Of a stretch of DNA of 64,000 nucleotides, positions 33,719 through 43,413 are shown in pieces. The notes beneath the pieces were generated by a model, which was not told where the DNA came from, searched no databases, and saw only the letters and a program-made list of their open reading frames with translations. The DNA lies in contig JBBQUT010000012.1 of assembly GCA_038212215.1 (NCBI GenBank), positions 1-64,000 of the forward strand. Direction: 5' to 3'. Position numbers and translations under genes: made by a program. The DNA is from JALZAI01 sp038212215 (GTDB lineage Bacteria > Actinomycetota > Actinomycetes > Mycobacteriales > Jatrophihabitantaceae). How positions within the stretch are numbered: the first letter of the stretch is position 1; every line of letters starts with the position of its first letter.

Positions 33719-35131
33719 ATGGGGCATTACGCGGCCGTCGACCTGGGTGCCTCCTCAGGACGGGTGATGGTGGCCGACGTCGGCCCGCATGGCGTCGAAC
33801 TGCGAGAGGTGCACCGGTTCGAGAACCGGCCGGTGCGCGTACGAGGCACCCTGCACTGGGAAGTGCTGGCGTTGTGGGCCGGCGTGCTGGACGGGCTGCG
33901 CGCGGCCGGTCGCGCGGCCCGTCCACTTGCCGGTATCGGCGTGGACTCGTGGGCTGTCGACTATGCATTGCTCGACAGCGACGGCGGGCTGCTCGGCAAC
34001 CCGGTGCACTACCGCGACGCACGTACTGCCGGGGTGGCCGCATCGGTGGCTGAGGTCGTCGCGCCGCGCGAGATGTACACCCGCACCGGGGTACAAATCC
34101 TGCCGTTCAACACGGTGTTCCAGTTCGTTTCTGCGCGCGGGAGCCACGCCATGCGCGCCGCCGCCCGCGCACTGCTGATCCCCGACCTGTTCGGCTACTG
34201 GCTCACCGATCGGCAGGTCAGCGAGCTGACCAACGCCTCTACCACCGGTCTGCTGGACATCCGCACCCGCACATGGTCGCTCGAATTGGCGACGCAACTG
34301 GACATCCGAAGCGACCTGTTCCCCGCCGTGGTCGAGCCGGGTTCGCTCATCGGCGCGCTGCGACACGACGTGGCAACTGATTGCGAGCTGGGCGCGACAC
34401 CGGTGTTCGCCGTCGGGTCGCACGACACTGCCTCCGCGGTGCTCGGCGTCCCCGCACGCGAGCGCCGCTTCGCCTACATCTCGTGCGGCACCTGGTCGCT
34501 GGTCGGGGTGGAGCTCACCGAACCGGTCACCACGGAGGGGGCTCGCGCGGCCAACTTCAGCAACGAGCTCGGTGTGGACTCGACCGTACGTTTCCTGCGC
34601 AACGTCATGGGCCTGTGGCTACTGCAGGAATCTCTGCGCACCTGGCAGCAGCGGGGCCGCCGCGTCAAGCTGGCAGCTCTGCTCGACGAGGCGGCGTCGG
34701 TGCCTGCGGGGCGCAGCGTCATCGACCCGGACCGGCCCGAATTCCTGCCCCCCGGCGACATGCCGGCTCGGATCCGCGACGAGTGCCGGCGCATGGGCTG
34801 CCCCGTGCCCGAGTCGCCGGCCGAAGTCACCCGCTGCATCCTGGACAGCCTCGCCGCGGCATATCGGCGCACCGTCCGGGAGGCGGCCGAGCTGTCGGGG
34901 CAACCCGTCGAGGTCGTGCACCTCGTCGGCGGCGGCGCGCAGAACGCCCTGCTCTGCCAGCTCACTGCCGACGCGTGCGAAATGCCGGTTGTAGCCGGAC
35001 CGGTCGAGGCGGCGGCGTACGGCAACGTGCTGGTCCAGGCCCGCGCCGCCGGCGAGATCACCGGCGGCCTCGCGGAACTGCGCGGGCTGATTCCGGACGC
35101 CGAAACGGTCACCTATCGCCCGCGGACGTGA
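33719..35131 (+). CDS. rhaB: L-rhamnulokinase
   Basis: A 470-residue FGGY-family kinase phosphorylates L-rhamnulose at C1. It begins YAAVDLGASSGRVMVADVG, continues with GIGVDSWAVDYALLD and YRDARTAGV, and includes the ATP-domain segment AVGSHDTASAVLGVP. The late EVVHLVGGGAQNALLCQLTAD is typical of the family. ATG at 33719 comes 13 bases after the rhaEW stop. It is the last gene of the rhamnose operon; no strong terminator follows. Confidence 0.94.
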   Translation: MGHYAAVDLGASSGRVMVADVGPHGVELREVHRFENRPVRVRGTLHWEVLALWAGVLDGLRAAGRAARPLAGIGVDSWAVDYALLDSDGGLLGNPVHYRDARTAGVAASVAEVVAPREMYTRTGVQILPFNTVFQFVSARGSHAMRAAARALLIPDLFGYWLTDRQVSELTNASTTGLLDIRTRTWSLELATQLDIRSDLFPAVVEPGSLIGALRHDVATDCELGATPVFAVGSHDTASAVLGVPARERRFAYISCGTWSLVGVELTEPVTTEGARAANFSNELGVDSTVRFLRNVMGLWLLQESLRTWQQRGRRVKLAALLDEAASVPAGRSVIDPDRPEFLPPGDMPARIRDECRRMGCPVPESPAEVTRCILDSLAAAYRRTVREAAELSGQPVEVVHLVGGGAQNALLCQLTADACEMPVVAGPVEAAAYGNVLVQARAAGEITGGLAELRGLIPDAETVTYRPRT

Positions 35132-35293
35132 CGCGCCCAGCGGACGTTGCGCAATCGGAATCCGGAATTGTCGGCCTGCCGTGCGATCGTTGCGCCACGC
35201 TGGACTAGGTTTACCGCTCAGGCTCCACGCTTCGTTCAGCGGCCCGGACGGGCATGTCGCCCGGCTGCCGGTCTTTTCGAGAGGATGATCAAC

Positions 35294-36433
35294 TTGCGTG
35301 CTCCGCGTACCAGTATCGCCCTGGCCGGTCTGGCCACATTCGCGCTGGTTCTGTCCGGCTGCGGCAGCAAATCCAAGAGCAGCACCTCGACCACGCCGAC
35401 CGCGGGCGGCGCAACGACGACCGGCGGCGCACCCACCAGCGCCTCCAGCGCGCCACCAGCCGGCAAGAAACTGAAGGCGTGCATGGTCCTGGACACCGGC
35501 GGTGTCGATGACAAATCCTTCAACCAATCCTCCTACTCCGGCATGCAGGCAGCGGCAAAGAAGAACCCCAACATTCAGATTTCCTACGTTCCGTCGAACT
35601 CGGGCAACGACTACACGCCCAACCTCAAGGCCGAGGTCACCAAGGGTTGCCAGGCCGTCATCGCCGTCGGCGGGTTGATGACCGACAACGTCAAGGCCGT
35701 CGCCAAGGCCAGCCCCAAGGTGCAGTTCGCCGAGGTGGACTCCGGATCCACCGGAGCAAACGTTTACGGGCTGCAGTTCGACACCGCCCAGGCCGCGTTC
35801 GTGGGCGGCTACCTCGCCGCCGGCATGACCAAGAGCGGCAAGGTCGCGACGTGGGGCGGGCTCAACATCCCACCCGTGACGATCTACATGGACGGGTTCT
35901 GGGAAGGCGTCCAGTACTACAACAAGCAGAACAAAAAGAGTGTGCAGGTGCTCGGCTGGACGGAGAAGAACCAGAAGGGCGGCACATTCTCACAGTCGTT
36001 CACCGACCAGAACAAGGGCAAGCAGATCAGCCAGACGCTCGTCCAGCAGGGCGCTGACATCATCTTCCCGGTCGCCGGCGGTGCGGGCCTCGGTGCTGGT
36101 GCGGCCGCGCAGGCCTCGGGCGGGCGTGCCAACGTCATCTGGGTCGACACCGACGGATGCGTCTCGCTCGCGCAGTACTGCAAGTACTTCATCACCAGCG
36201 TGACCAAAAACCTGGCCGGCTCCGTCGAGACCTACCTGAATGCGGCCGCCACGGGGAAGTTCCCGACCGGGTCCTACGTCGGCACGCTGGCCAACAACGG
36301 CACCGGTCTCGCCCCGTTCCACAACTTTGACTCCAAGGTCTCCTCGTCGCTGAAGAGCCAGCTGACGCAGGTCAAGGCCGACATCACCAGCGGGAAGATC
36401 AAGATCACGTCCCCGAGCCAGCCGACGGGCTGA
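35294..36433 (+). CDS. BMP-family nucleoside-binding lipoprotein
   Basis: This is the substrate-binding lipoprotein of a nucleoside ABC importer (Bmp/Med/NupN type). A lipobox LSGC gives the lipidated Cys23, followed by a Ser/Thr/Ala-rich linker and the mature protein with MVLDTGGVDDKSFNQSSYSGM, GNDYTPNLKAEVTKGCQAVI and NVYGLQFDTAQAAFVGGYLA. GAGAGG at 35279-35284 sits directly against ATG 35285 but nine bases before TTG 35294, so TTG is the better start; the ATG would add three residues. The nucleoside-processing enzymes downstream support the substrate. Confidence 0.93.
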   Translation: MRAPRTSIALAGLATFALVLSGCGSKSKSSTSTTPTAGGATTTGGAPTSASSAPPAGKKLKACMVLDTGGVDDKSFNQSSYSGMQAAAKKNPNIQISYVPSNSGNDYTPNLKAEVTKGCQAVIAVGGLMTDNVKAVAKASPKVQFAEVDSGSTGANVYGLQFDTAQAAFVGGYLAAGMTKSGKVATWGGLNIPPVTIYMDGFWEGVQYYNKQNKKSVQVLGWTEKNQKGGTFSQSFTDQNKGKQISQTLVQQGADIIFPVAGGAGLGAGAAAQASGGRANVIWVDTDGCVSLAQYCKYFITSVTKNLAGSVETYLNAAATGKFPTGSYVGTLANNGTGLAPFHNFDSKVSSSLKSQLTQVKADITSGKIKITSPSQPTG

Positions 36434-36465
36434 GGCGCAGCCAGAGGGCGCGAACGGGGCGCACC

Positions 36466-38037
36466 GTGAAACTGGAGCTTCGGGCGATCACTAAACGCTT
36501 CGGTGCGTTCACGGCGAACGATGCGGTGGATCTCGTCGTCGAGGCGGGCGAGATCCATGGTCTGCTCGGCGAGAACGGGGCGGGCAAGTCGACTCTGATG
36601 AACGTCCTGTACGGGCTGTACAGCCCGGACGAGGGCGAGATCCTCATCGATGAGCGCGTGGTGAGCTTCCGCGGGCCGGGTGACGCCATCGCCGCGGGGA
36701 TTGGCATGGTGCACCAACACTTCATGCTCATCCCGGTCTTCACGGTTACCGAGAACGTGATGCTCGGCGCCGAACTGGCCGGTCCGCTGGGCTGGCTCAA
36801 CCGGCGCCGGGCCCGCCGTGAGGTCGCGGCGATCTCGAAGCGCTACAACCTCGACGTGCCGCCCGACGCGCTGGTCGCCGACCTGCCCGTCGGCGTCCAG
36901 CAGCGGGTGGAGATCCTCAAGGCGCTCAGCCGCGACGCGAAGCTGCTGGTGCTCGACGAGCCGACCGCCGTGCTCACGCCGCAAGAGACCGAGCAGTTGA
37001 TCATGGTCATGCGTGGATTGCGCGATGCCGGCACGTCCATCGTGTTCATCACGCACAAGCTCAACGAGGTGCGCCGCATCGCTGACCGGATCACGGTCAT
37101 CCGCCGCGGCGCGGTCGTGGGCACCGCCGATCCCAGCGCCTCGGCGTCGGAGCTGGCGGCGCTGATGGTCGGCCGACCGGTCCGACTCGACGTCGACAAG
37201 GCCCCTGTCGAGGTAGGCGACGTAGTGCTGGACGTGCGTGAGCTGTCCGTTGTCGATGACGAGGGGATGGTGTTGGTAGACGAGGTCTCGCTTTCGGTGC
37301 GTGCCGGCGAGATCTACGCGATCGCCGGGGTGCAGGGCAACGGTCAGACCGAGCTCACCGAGTCCCTTGTCGGCCTGGTCACGCCGACGAGCGGCACGGT
37401 GACGATCGCGGGGCGCACGGTCAACAGCCTCAGCACCGACCAGGTGCTCGAGCTCGGCGTCGGCTACGTTCCGGAGGACCGGCTGCACGACGGGCTTGTC
37501 GGCTCGTTCTCGGTCGCCGAGAACCTCGTGCTCGACATGCACGACAAGGCACCGTTCGCCAGCTTCGGCTCGCTGAACCTCGCGGCGATCGAGCAGAACG
37601 CAACCGCGCGGGTGGCCGAGTTCGATGTCCGGCCGCCGGCGCCGTTCGCCGCGGCCGGCACGTTGTCGGGAGGCAACCAGCAGAAGGTCGTCCTCGCCCG
37701 GGAGCTGTCGCGACCGCTGAAGCTGCTGATCGTCGCGCAGCCGACGCGCGGGCTGGACGTCGGCTCGATGGAGTTCGTGCACCGGCGCATCGTGCGCGAA
37801 CGTGAGCAAGGCACCGCCGTCGTGCTTATCTCGACGGAGCTCGACGAGGTGCTCGGCCTCGCCGACCGGATCGGTGTCATGTACCGCGGCAAGATCGCCG
37901 GCGAGGTGCCCGCAGGCACCTCCGCCGAGGACGTCGGGCTGCTCATGGCCGGCGCCACCCCGTCGGCGGCGGATCCATCGGCGCCGGATCAGGCGGCAGT
38001 GTCGGCGCCTGACTCGACCGGTCCTGGAGCATCATGA
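36466..38037 (+). CDS. nucleoside ABC transporter ATP-binding protein
   Basis: A 523-residue double ATPase of the NupO/YufO type. The first half has GENGAGKSTLMNVLYGLYSPD (about residues 32-52), VHQHFMLIPVFTV, a degenerate signature LPVGVQQRVEILKAL and LLVLDEPTAVL. The second half has GVQGNGQTEL, LSGGNQQKVVLAREL and LLIVAQPTRGLDVGS; AQP instead of DEP is usual in this subfamily. A Pro/Ala-rich tail ends the protein. GTG start at 36466; the stop overlaps the next ATG (ATGA). Confidence 0.93.
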   Translation: MKLELRAITKRFGAFTANDAVDLVVEAGEIHGLLGENGAGKSTLMNVLYGLYSPDEGEILIDERVVSFRGPGDAIAAGIGMVHQHFMLIPVFTVTENVMLGAELAGPLGWLNRRRARREVAAISKRYNLDVPPDALVADLPVGVQQRVEILKALSRDAKLLVLDEPTAVLTPQETEQLIMVMRGLRDAGTSIVFITHKLNEVRRIADRITVIRRGAVVGTADPSASASELAALMVGRPVRLDVDKAPVEVGDVVLDVRELSVVDDEGMVLVDEVSLSVRAGEIYAIAGVQGNGQTELTESLVGLVTPTSGTVTIAGRTVNSLSTDQVLELGVGYVPEDRLHDGLVGSFSVAENLVLDMHDKAPFASFGSLNLAAIEQNATARVAEFDVRPPAPFAAAGTLSGGNQQKVVLARELSRPLKLLIVAQPTRGLDVGSMEFVHRRIVREREQGTAVVLISTELDEVLGLADRIGVMYRGKIAGEVPAGTSAEDVGLLMAGATPSAADPSAPDQAAVSAPDSTGPGAS

Positions 38038-39254
38038 GCACGACCGCCGAGGAAGAGCTCGCCCCAGCCCCACGCGCCGCGAGCCCGCGCGCCGGGTGGG
38101 CCGACGAGGTGCTGGTCACCGCGCTGGCATTCGTAGCTGCGCTGGTGTTCGGCGCTGCGCTCATCGCGGTGTCCGACGCGCCTACCCGACGCTCGCTGGG
38201 GTATTTCTTCCAGCACCCCACGGACACCCTGAGCAGCGGTTGGAACGCCATCTCGGCGGGCTACGCGGCGCTGTTTCGCGGCTCGATCTTCAACTCGAAC
38301 TCGCTGTATTCAGACGGCGGCGTCGCGATCCTCGGCCCGATCTCGGACACCCTGGTCAACGCCGCGCCGCTGATCCTCGGCGGCCTCGCCGTCACCGTGG
38401 CCTTCCGCGCGGGACTGTTCAACATCGGCGTCCAAGGTCAGCTCATTGTGGGCGCGATCTTCGCGGGCTACGTCGGGTTCGCCTTCTCCTTGCCCCCGGG
38501 ATTGCATCTGCTACTTGCGCTTTTCGCCGGGGTGCTCGGCGGTGCGCTCTGGGGCGGGTTGGTCGGCTTCCTCAAGGCCCGGACCGGCGCCCACGAAGTC
38601 ATCACGACGATCATGCTGAACTACGTGGCGGTGTACCTGCTGGGCTATCTGCTCGGGCTCGACGGATTCCAGAAGCAGCGCTCGTCCGAGGCGATCTCGC
38701 GTCCGGTGCACTCCAGCGCACGGCTGCCGCACCTGTTCAATGACCTGCACTCCGGGATCATCGTGGCGCTGCTCGCAGCCGGCGGATGCTGGTGGCTGCT
38801 GTCACGTTCCACGCTGGGCTTTACGCTGCGGGCCGTCGGGGCCAACGCGTTCGCTGCCCGCACAGCCGGAATGAAGATCGAGCGCAGCTACCTCACCGTG
38901 ATGGTCATCTCCGGTGCGCTGGCTGGCCTGGTGGGCTGCTCGCAGATCCTCGGCACGCGCTCCGCCCTGACCCAGGACGTCGACGCCGGCTTCGGCTTCG
39001 ACGCGATCACGGTGGCGCTGCTCGGGCGCGGCACTCCGGTCGGCACCGTGCTGGCCGGGCTCCTGTTCGGGGCCTTCCGCGCTGGCGGAGTCGTCATGGC
39101 CACCGATACGAGCACCCCGGCCGACGTCGTGTCGGTGATGGAACCGGTGATGGTGCTGTTCATCGCCGCGCCGGCCCTGATCCGCGGCATGTTCCGGCTG
39201 CGCGCGACAGGCACCGGCGGCGTCGGGCAGCTCGCAAAGGGGTGGAACGGATGA
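38034..39254 (+). CDS. nucleoside ABC transporter permease 1
   Basis: This 406-residue permease of the NupP/YufP class has about nine helices. Segments include PLILGGLAVTVAFRAGLFNIGVQGQ, GFLKARTGAHEVITTIMLNYV, and GFDAITVALLGRGTPVGTVLAGLLFG. A ~20-residue Ala/Pro-rich cytoplasmic N-terminus precedes the first helix. ATG overlaps the ATPase stop by four bases. Confidence 0.93.
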   Translation: MSTTAEEELAPAPRAASPRAGWADEVLVTALAFVAALVFGAALIAVSDAPTRRSLGYFFQHPTDTLSSGWNAISAGYAALFRGSIFNSNSLYSDGGVAILGPISDTLVNAAPLILGGLAVTVAFRAGLFNIGVQGQLIVGAIFAGYVGFAFSLPPGLHLLLALFAGVLGGALWGGLVGFLKARTGAHEVITTIMLNYVAVYLLGYLLGLDGFQKQRSSEAISRPVHSSARLPHLFNDLHSGIIVALLAAGGCWWLLSRSTLGFTLRAVGANAFAARTAGMKIERSYLTVMVISGALAGLVGCSQILGTRSALTQDVDAGFGFDAITVALLGRGTPVGTVLAGLLFGAFRAGGVVMATDTSTPADVVSVMEPVMVLFIAAPALIRGMFRLRATGTGGVGQLAKGWNG

Positions 39255-40555
39255 CGACGACCGCCGAGCCGGAACTGGTCATCACGCACGGGGTCGTCGA
39301 GGTCGCGCAATCGGCCCGGCGCCGCATCGGCACAGGTGCCGCCCTCGTCCTCACCGGCCTCGTGTGCGCGCTGGCATGGGGTGTCGGCGCCAGGAACGGC
39401 GAGGCCGCGTTCGACCTCTCGCAATTCGGCGACAAGTACACGATCCCGACCGTGCGGTTCCCTGGCGGCGCGGTCGCGATGATCTTCGGCGTGCTCATCA
39501 TCGCGATGGGCATCGGCCAACTCGTACGCGGTTACTCCAGATCGCAGATGCGTGTCGTGCTCAGCAGCACGCTGCTGCTGTTCGTGCTGAGCTTCTTGTG
39601 CTGGGCAGCCACCGGCGACCCGACTACCGCGATCAGCGTTGCCGGTCTGCTGCAGCAGTCCGTTGTCGCCGCGATGCCGTTCATCCTGGGCGCACTTGCC
39701 GGCATCATCTGCGAGCGCTCCGGAATCATCAATATCGCCATCGAAGGCCAGTTGCTCGTCGGCGCGTTCGCCGGTTCGCTGTTCGGCTCGGTCGCGCACA
39801 ATCTCGGCGTCGGTCTGATCGGCGCCGTGCTCGCCGGGGCGGCGATCGGATTGCTGCTCGCGGTGTTCGCCATCCGCTACCTGGTCAATCAGGTAGTGCT
39901 CGGTGTGGTGCTCAACACCTTCGCGCTCGGGCTGACCAACCTCGGCTACCACGCGATCATGCAGAGCAACCCGGACCTCTACAACGCGTCCAACACTTTG
40001 CCGCAGATAAAGATCCCGCTGCTCAGCGACCTGCCGCTAGTGGGGTCGGTGCTCTTCAACGCCAACATCATCGTCTATCTCACCTACGCGCTGATCGTGG
40101 TTGTCGACGTCGCGCTGTTCCGCACCCGCTGGGGATTGCGCACCCGCGCGGTTGGCGAGCATCCGAAAGCGGCCGACACGGTGGGTATCAAGGTGCGACG
40201 CACCCGCTACCGGAACGTGTTCATCGGCGGGCTGATCGCCGGTCTGGGTGGCGCGATCCTGACGATCGGCGGCTCCGGGCAGTTCAACAACAACATCTCC
40301 TCCGGACGAGGCTTCATCGCGCTCGCCGCCGTGATCTTCGGACGGTGGAGCCCGCGTGGGGCGGTCGCTGCTGCACTGCTGTTCGGGTTCACCGACCAAC
40401 TGCAGACGACGCTGTCCATCGTCGGCACCCCGGTCCGGATTCCGTCCGCGTTCCTGTCGATGGCGCCCTACGTCGCTACCGTGTTCGCTGTGGCCGGACT
40501 CGTCGGCCGCGTGCAGGCCCCGGCCGCCGACGGCGCGCCGTACACGAAGGATTGA
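39251..40555 (+). CDS. nucleoside ABC transporter permease 2
   Basis: This 434-residue permease of the NupQ/YufQ class has AMPFILGALAGIICERSGIINIAIEGQLL, VNQVVLGVVLNTFALGLTNLGY, and GRGFIALAAVIFGRWSPRGA. It has extra N-terminal helices before the conserved core. ATG at 39251 overlaps the previous stop (ATGA); upstream in-frame sequence is permease 1 read out of frame and was excluded. Cytidine deaminase follows after seven bases. Confidence 0.93.
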   Translation: MTTTAEPELVITHGVVEVAQSARRRIGTGAALVLTGLVCALAWGVGARNGEAAFDLSQFGDKYTIPTVRFPGGAVAMIFGVLIIAMGIGQLVRGYSRSQMRVVLSSTLLLFVLSFLCWAATGDPTTAISVAGLLQQSVVAAMPFILGALAGIICERSGIINIAIEGQLLVGAFAGSLFGSVAHNLGVGLIGAVLAGAAIGLLLAVFAIRYLVNQVVLGVVLNTFALGLTNLGYHAIMQSNPDLYNASNTLPQIKIPLLSDLPLVGSVLFNANIIVYLTYALIVVVDVALFRTRWGLRTRAVGEHPKAADTVGIKVRRTRYRNVFIGGLIAGLGGAILTIGGSGQFNNNISSGRGFIALAAVIFGRWSPRGAVAAALLFGFTDQLQTTLSIVGTPVRIPSAFLSMAPYVATVFAVAGLVGRVQAPAADGAPYTKD

Positions 40556-40562
40556 GAAGACG

Positions 40563-40932
40563 ATGGCGATCGACTGGCCGGCACTGCGCCGTGCTGCACT
40601 GCAGGCGATGGGCAACGCCTATGCCCCGTACTCACAGTTCCCTGTCGGCGCGGCGGCACTGGTTGACGACGGGCGCATCGTCAGCGGCTGCAACGTCGAG
40701 AACGCCTCGTATGGGGTGGGCCTCTGCGCCGAGTGCGGGCTCGTGTCCGCGCTGCACGCGGGCGGCGGCGGCAGCCTGGTCGCGTTCGCTTGCGTCGATT
40801 CGCGCGGCTCGATCCTGATGCCGTGCGGCCGGTGCCGGCAGTTGCTGTGGGAGCACGGCGGGCCGGACCTGCTGGTCGACACCAGCGAGGGCCCGAAGCC
40901 GATGACCGAGATCCTGCCGCTGGCGTTCGGGC

Positions 40933-40949
<17 letters not shown>
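40563..40949 (+). CDS. cdd: cytidine deaminase
   Basis: This enzyme deaminates cytidine and deoxycytidine to uridine forms. The 128-residue protein has NAYAPYSQFPVGAAAL, GCNVENASYGVGLCAEC with the zinc Cys and catalytic Glu (about residues 54-58), and MPCGRCRQLLWE (about 86-97). Length is typical of the tetrameric class. It overlaps deoA by 17 bases. Confidence 0.95.
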
Positions 40950-42222
<1,273 letters not shown>

Positions 42223-42264
42223 GCACAGCCGTCCTGGCCCCAGGGGCTCGATACCGTTGGCGCC

Positions 42265-43356
42265 ATGCCTACCCTCGCCGCGCCCACCCCGCTCGACGAC
42301 GAAGCGATCCGCCGCGCCCCCAAGGTGCTGCTGCACGACCACCTGGACGGCGGATTGCGGCCGGCGACGATCGTCGAACTCGCCGAGCAGATCGGTTACC
42401 AGGCGTTGCCGGCAAAGGATCCCGACGTGCTCGCCGAGTGGTTCCGCGCCGCGGCCAACGCCCGCTCGCTGGAGACCTACCTGGAAACCTTCGCGCATAC
42501 CGTCGCCGTGATGCAGACCGCGGCGGGGATCAGCCGCGTCGCCCAGGAGGCGGCCGAGGATCTCGCGGACGACGGGGTTGTCTACGCCGAGATCCGGTGG
42601 GCGCCCGAGCTGCATGTCGACGGCGGGCTGACCCTTGACCAGGTCGTGGACGCGGCCCTTTCGGGTTTCCGCGCCGGCGAGGCCGCTGCGGCCGGACGCG
42701 GCCACCGGATCCGCGTGGGCGCGATCCTTACCGCGATGCGGCATGCGGCGCGCTCGCGCGAGATCGCCGAGTTGGCCGTGGCATACCGCGACGTCGGCGT
42801 GTTCGGCTTCGACATCGCCGGCGCCGAGGCCGGCTTCCCGCCGAGCCGGCACCTGGACGCCTTCGAGTACGTTCGTCGCGAGAACTTCCACTTCACCATC
42901 CACGCCGGCGAGGGATTCGGGCTGCCCTCGATCTGGGAGGCGATCCAGTGGTGCGGCACCGACCGGCTGGGGCACGGCGTGCGCATCGTCGACGACATCG
43001 CCGCGGACGGGTCGTTGGGGCGCCTGGCGCAATACGTGCGCGACAAGCGCATCCCGCTGGAGATGTGCCCGTCGTCCAACGTGCAGACCGGCGCCGCAGC
43101 TTCGATCGCCGAGCACCCGATCGGGGAGCTTCGCCGGCGGCGATTCCGGGTGACCATCAACACCGACAATCGGCTGATGAGCGCGACCTCGATGTCGCGG
43201 GAAATGACTCTGCTCGTCGAAGCGTTCGGCTACGGCTGGGCGGACCTGCAGTGGTTCACCATCAATGCGATGAAGAGCGCGTTCCTGCCTTTCGACGATC
43301 GCCTGGACATCATCGACACGCAGATCAAACCCGGCTACGCCGCGCTGATGGTGTGA
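42265..43356 (+). CDS. add: adenosine deaminase
   Basis: The enzyme deaminates adenosine/deoxyadenosine. Zinc and catalytic motifs are HDHLDGGLRP (about residues 24-33), HAGEGFGLPS (about 213-222) and TINTDNRLMS near the C-terminus, the form found in actinobacterial Add. Length 363 is normal. ATG at 42265 lies 42 bases after deoA, probably the last gene of the nucleoside operon. Confidence 0.95.
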   Translation: MPTLAAPTPLDDEAIRRAPKVLLHDHLDGGLRPATIVELAEQIGYQALPAKDPDVLAEWFRAAANARSLETYLETFAHTVAVMQTAAGISRVAQEAAEDLADDGVVYAEIRWAPELHVDGGLTLDQVVDAALSGFRAGEAAAAGRGHRIRVGAILTAMRHAARSREIAELAVAYRDVGVFGFDIAGAEAGFPPSRHLDAFEYVRRENFHFTIHAGEGFGLPSIWEAIQWCGTDRLGHGVRIVDDIAADGSLGRLAQYVRDKRIPLEMCPSSNVQTGAAASIAEHPIGELRRRRFRVTINTDNRLMSATSMSREMTLLVEAFGYGWADLQWFTINAMKSAFLPFDDRLDIIDTQIKPGYAALMV

Positions 43357-43380
43357 GCGAAACGCGTCCAGGACGTTGCG

Positions 43381-43394
43381 GATGAATGAAGATC
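43381..43394. repeat. 14-base element shared with 54476-54489
   Basis: GATGAATGAAGATC occurs here, between convergent add and the GH3 gene, and again at 54476-54489 between convergent upp and the DUF427 gene. A weakly similar CGTC sequence precedes both copies. It could be the core of a dispersed intergenic element. Confidence 0.45.
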
Positions 43395-43413
43395 ACCGGG
43401 CCAACGCGGCAAG

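Noticed and set aside
37735..37760. Loss of the second Walker B acid (AQPTRG instead of DEPTRG) as a defect in the nucleoside ATPase
   Set aside because: This variant is normal for the NupO/YufO subfamily.
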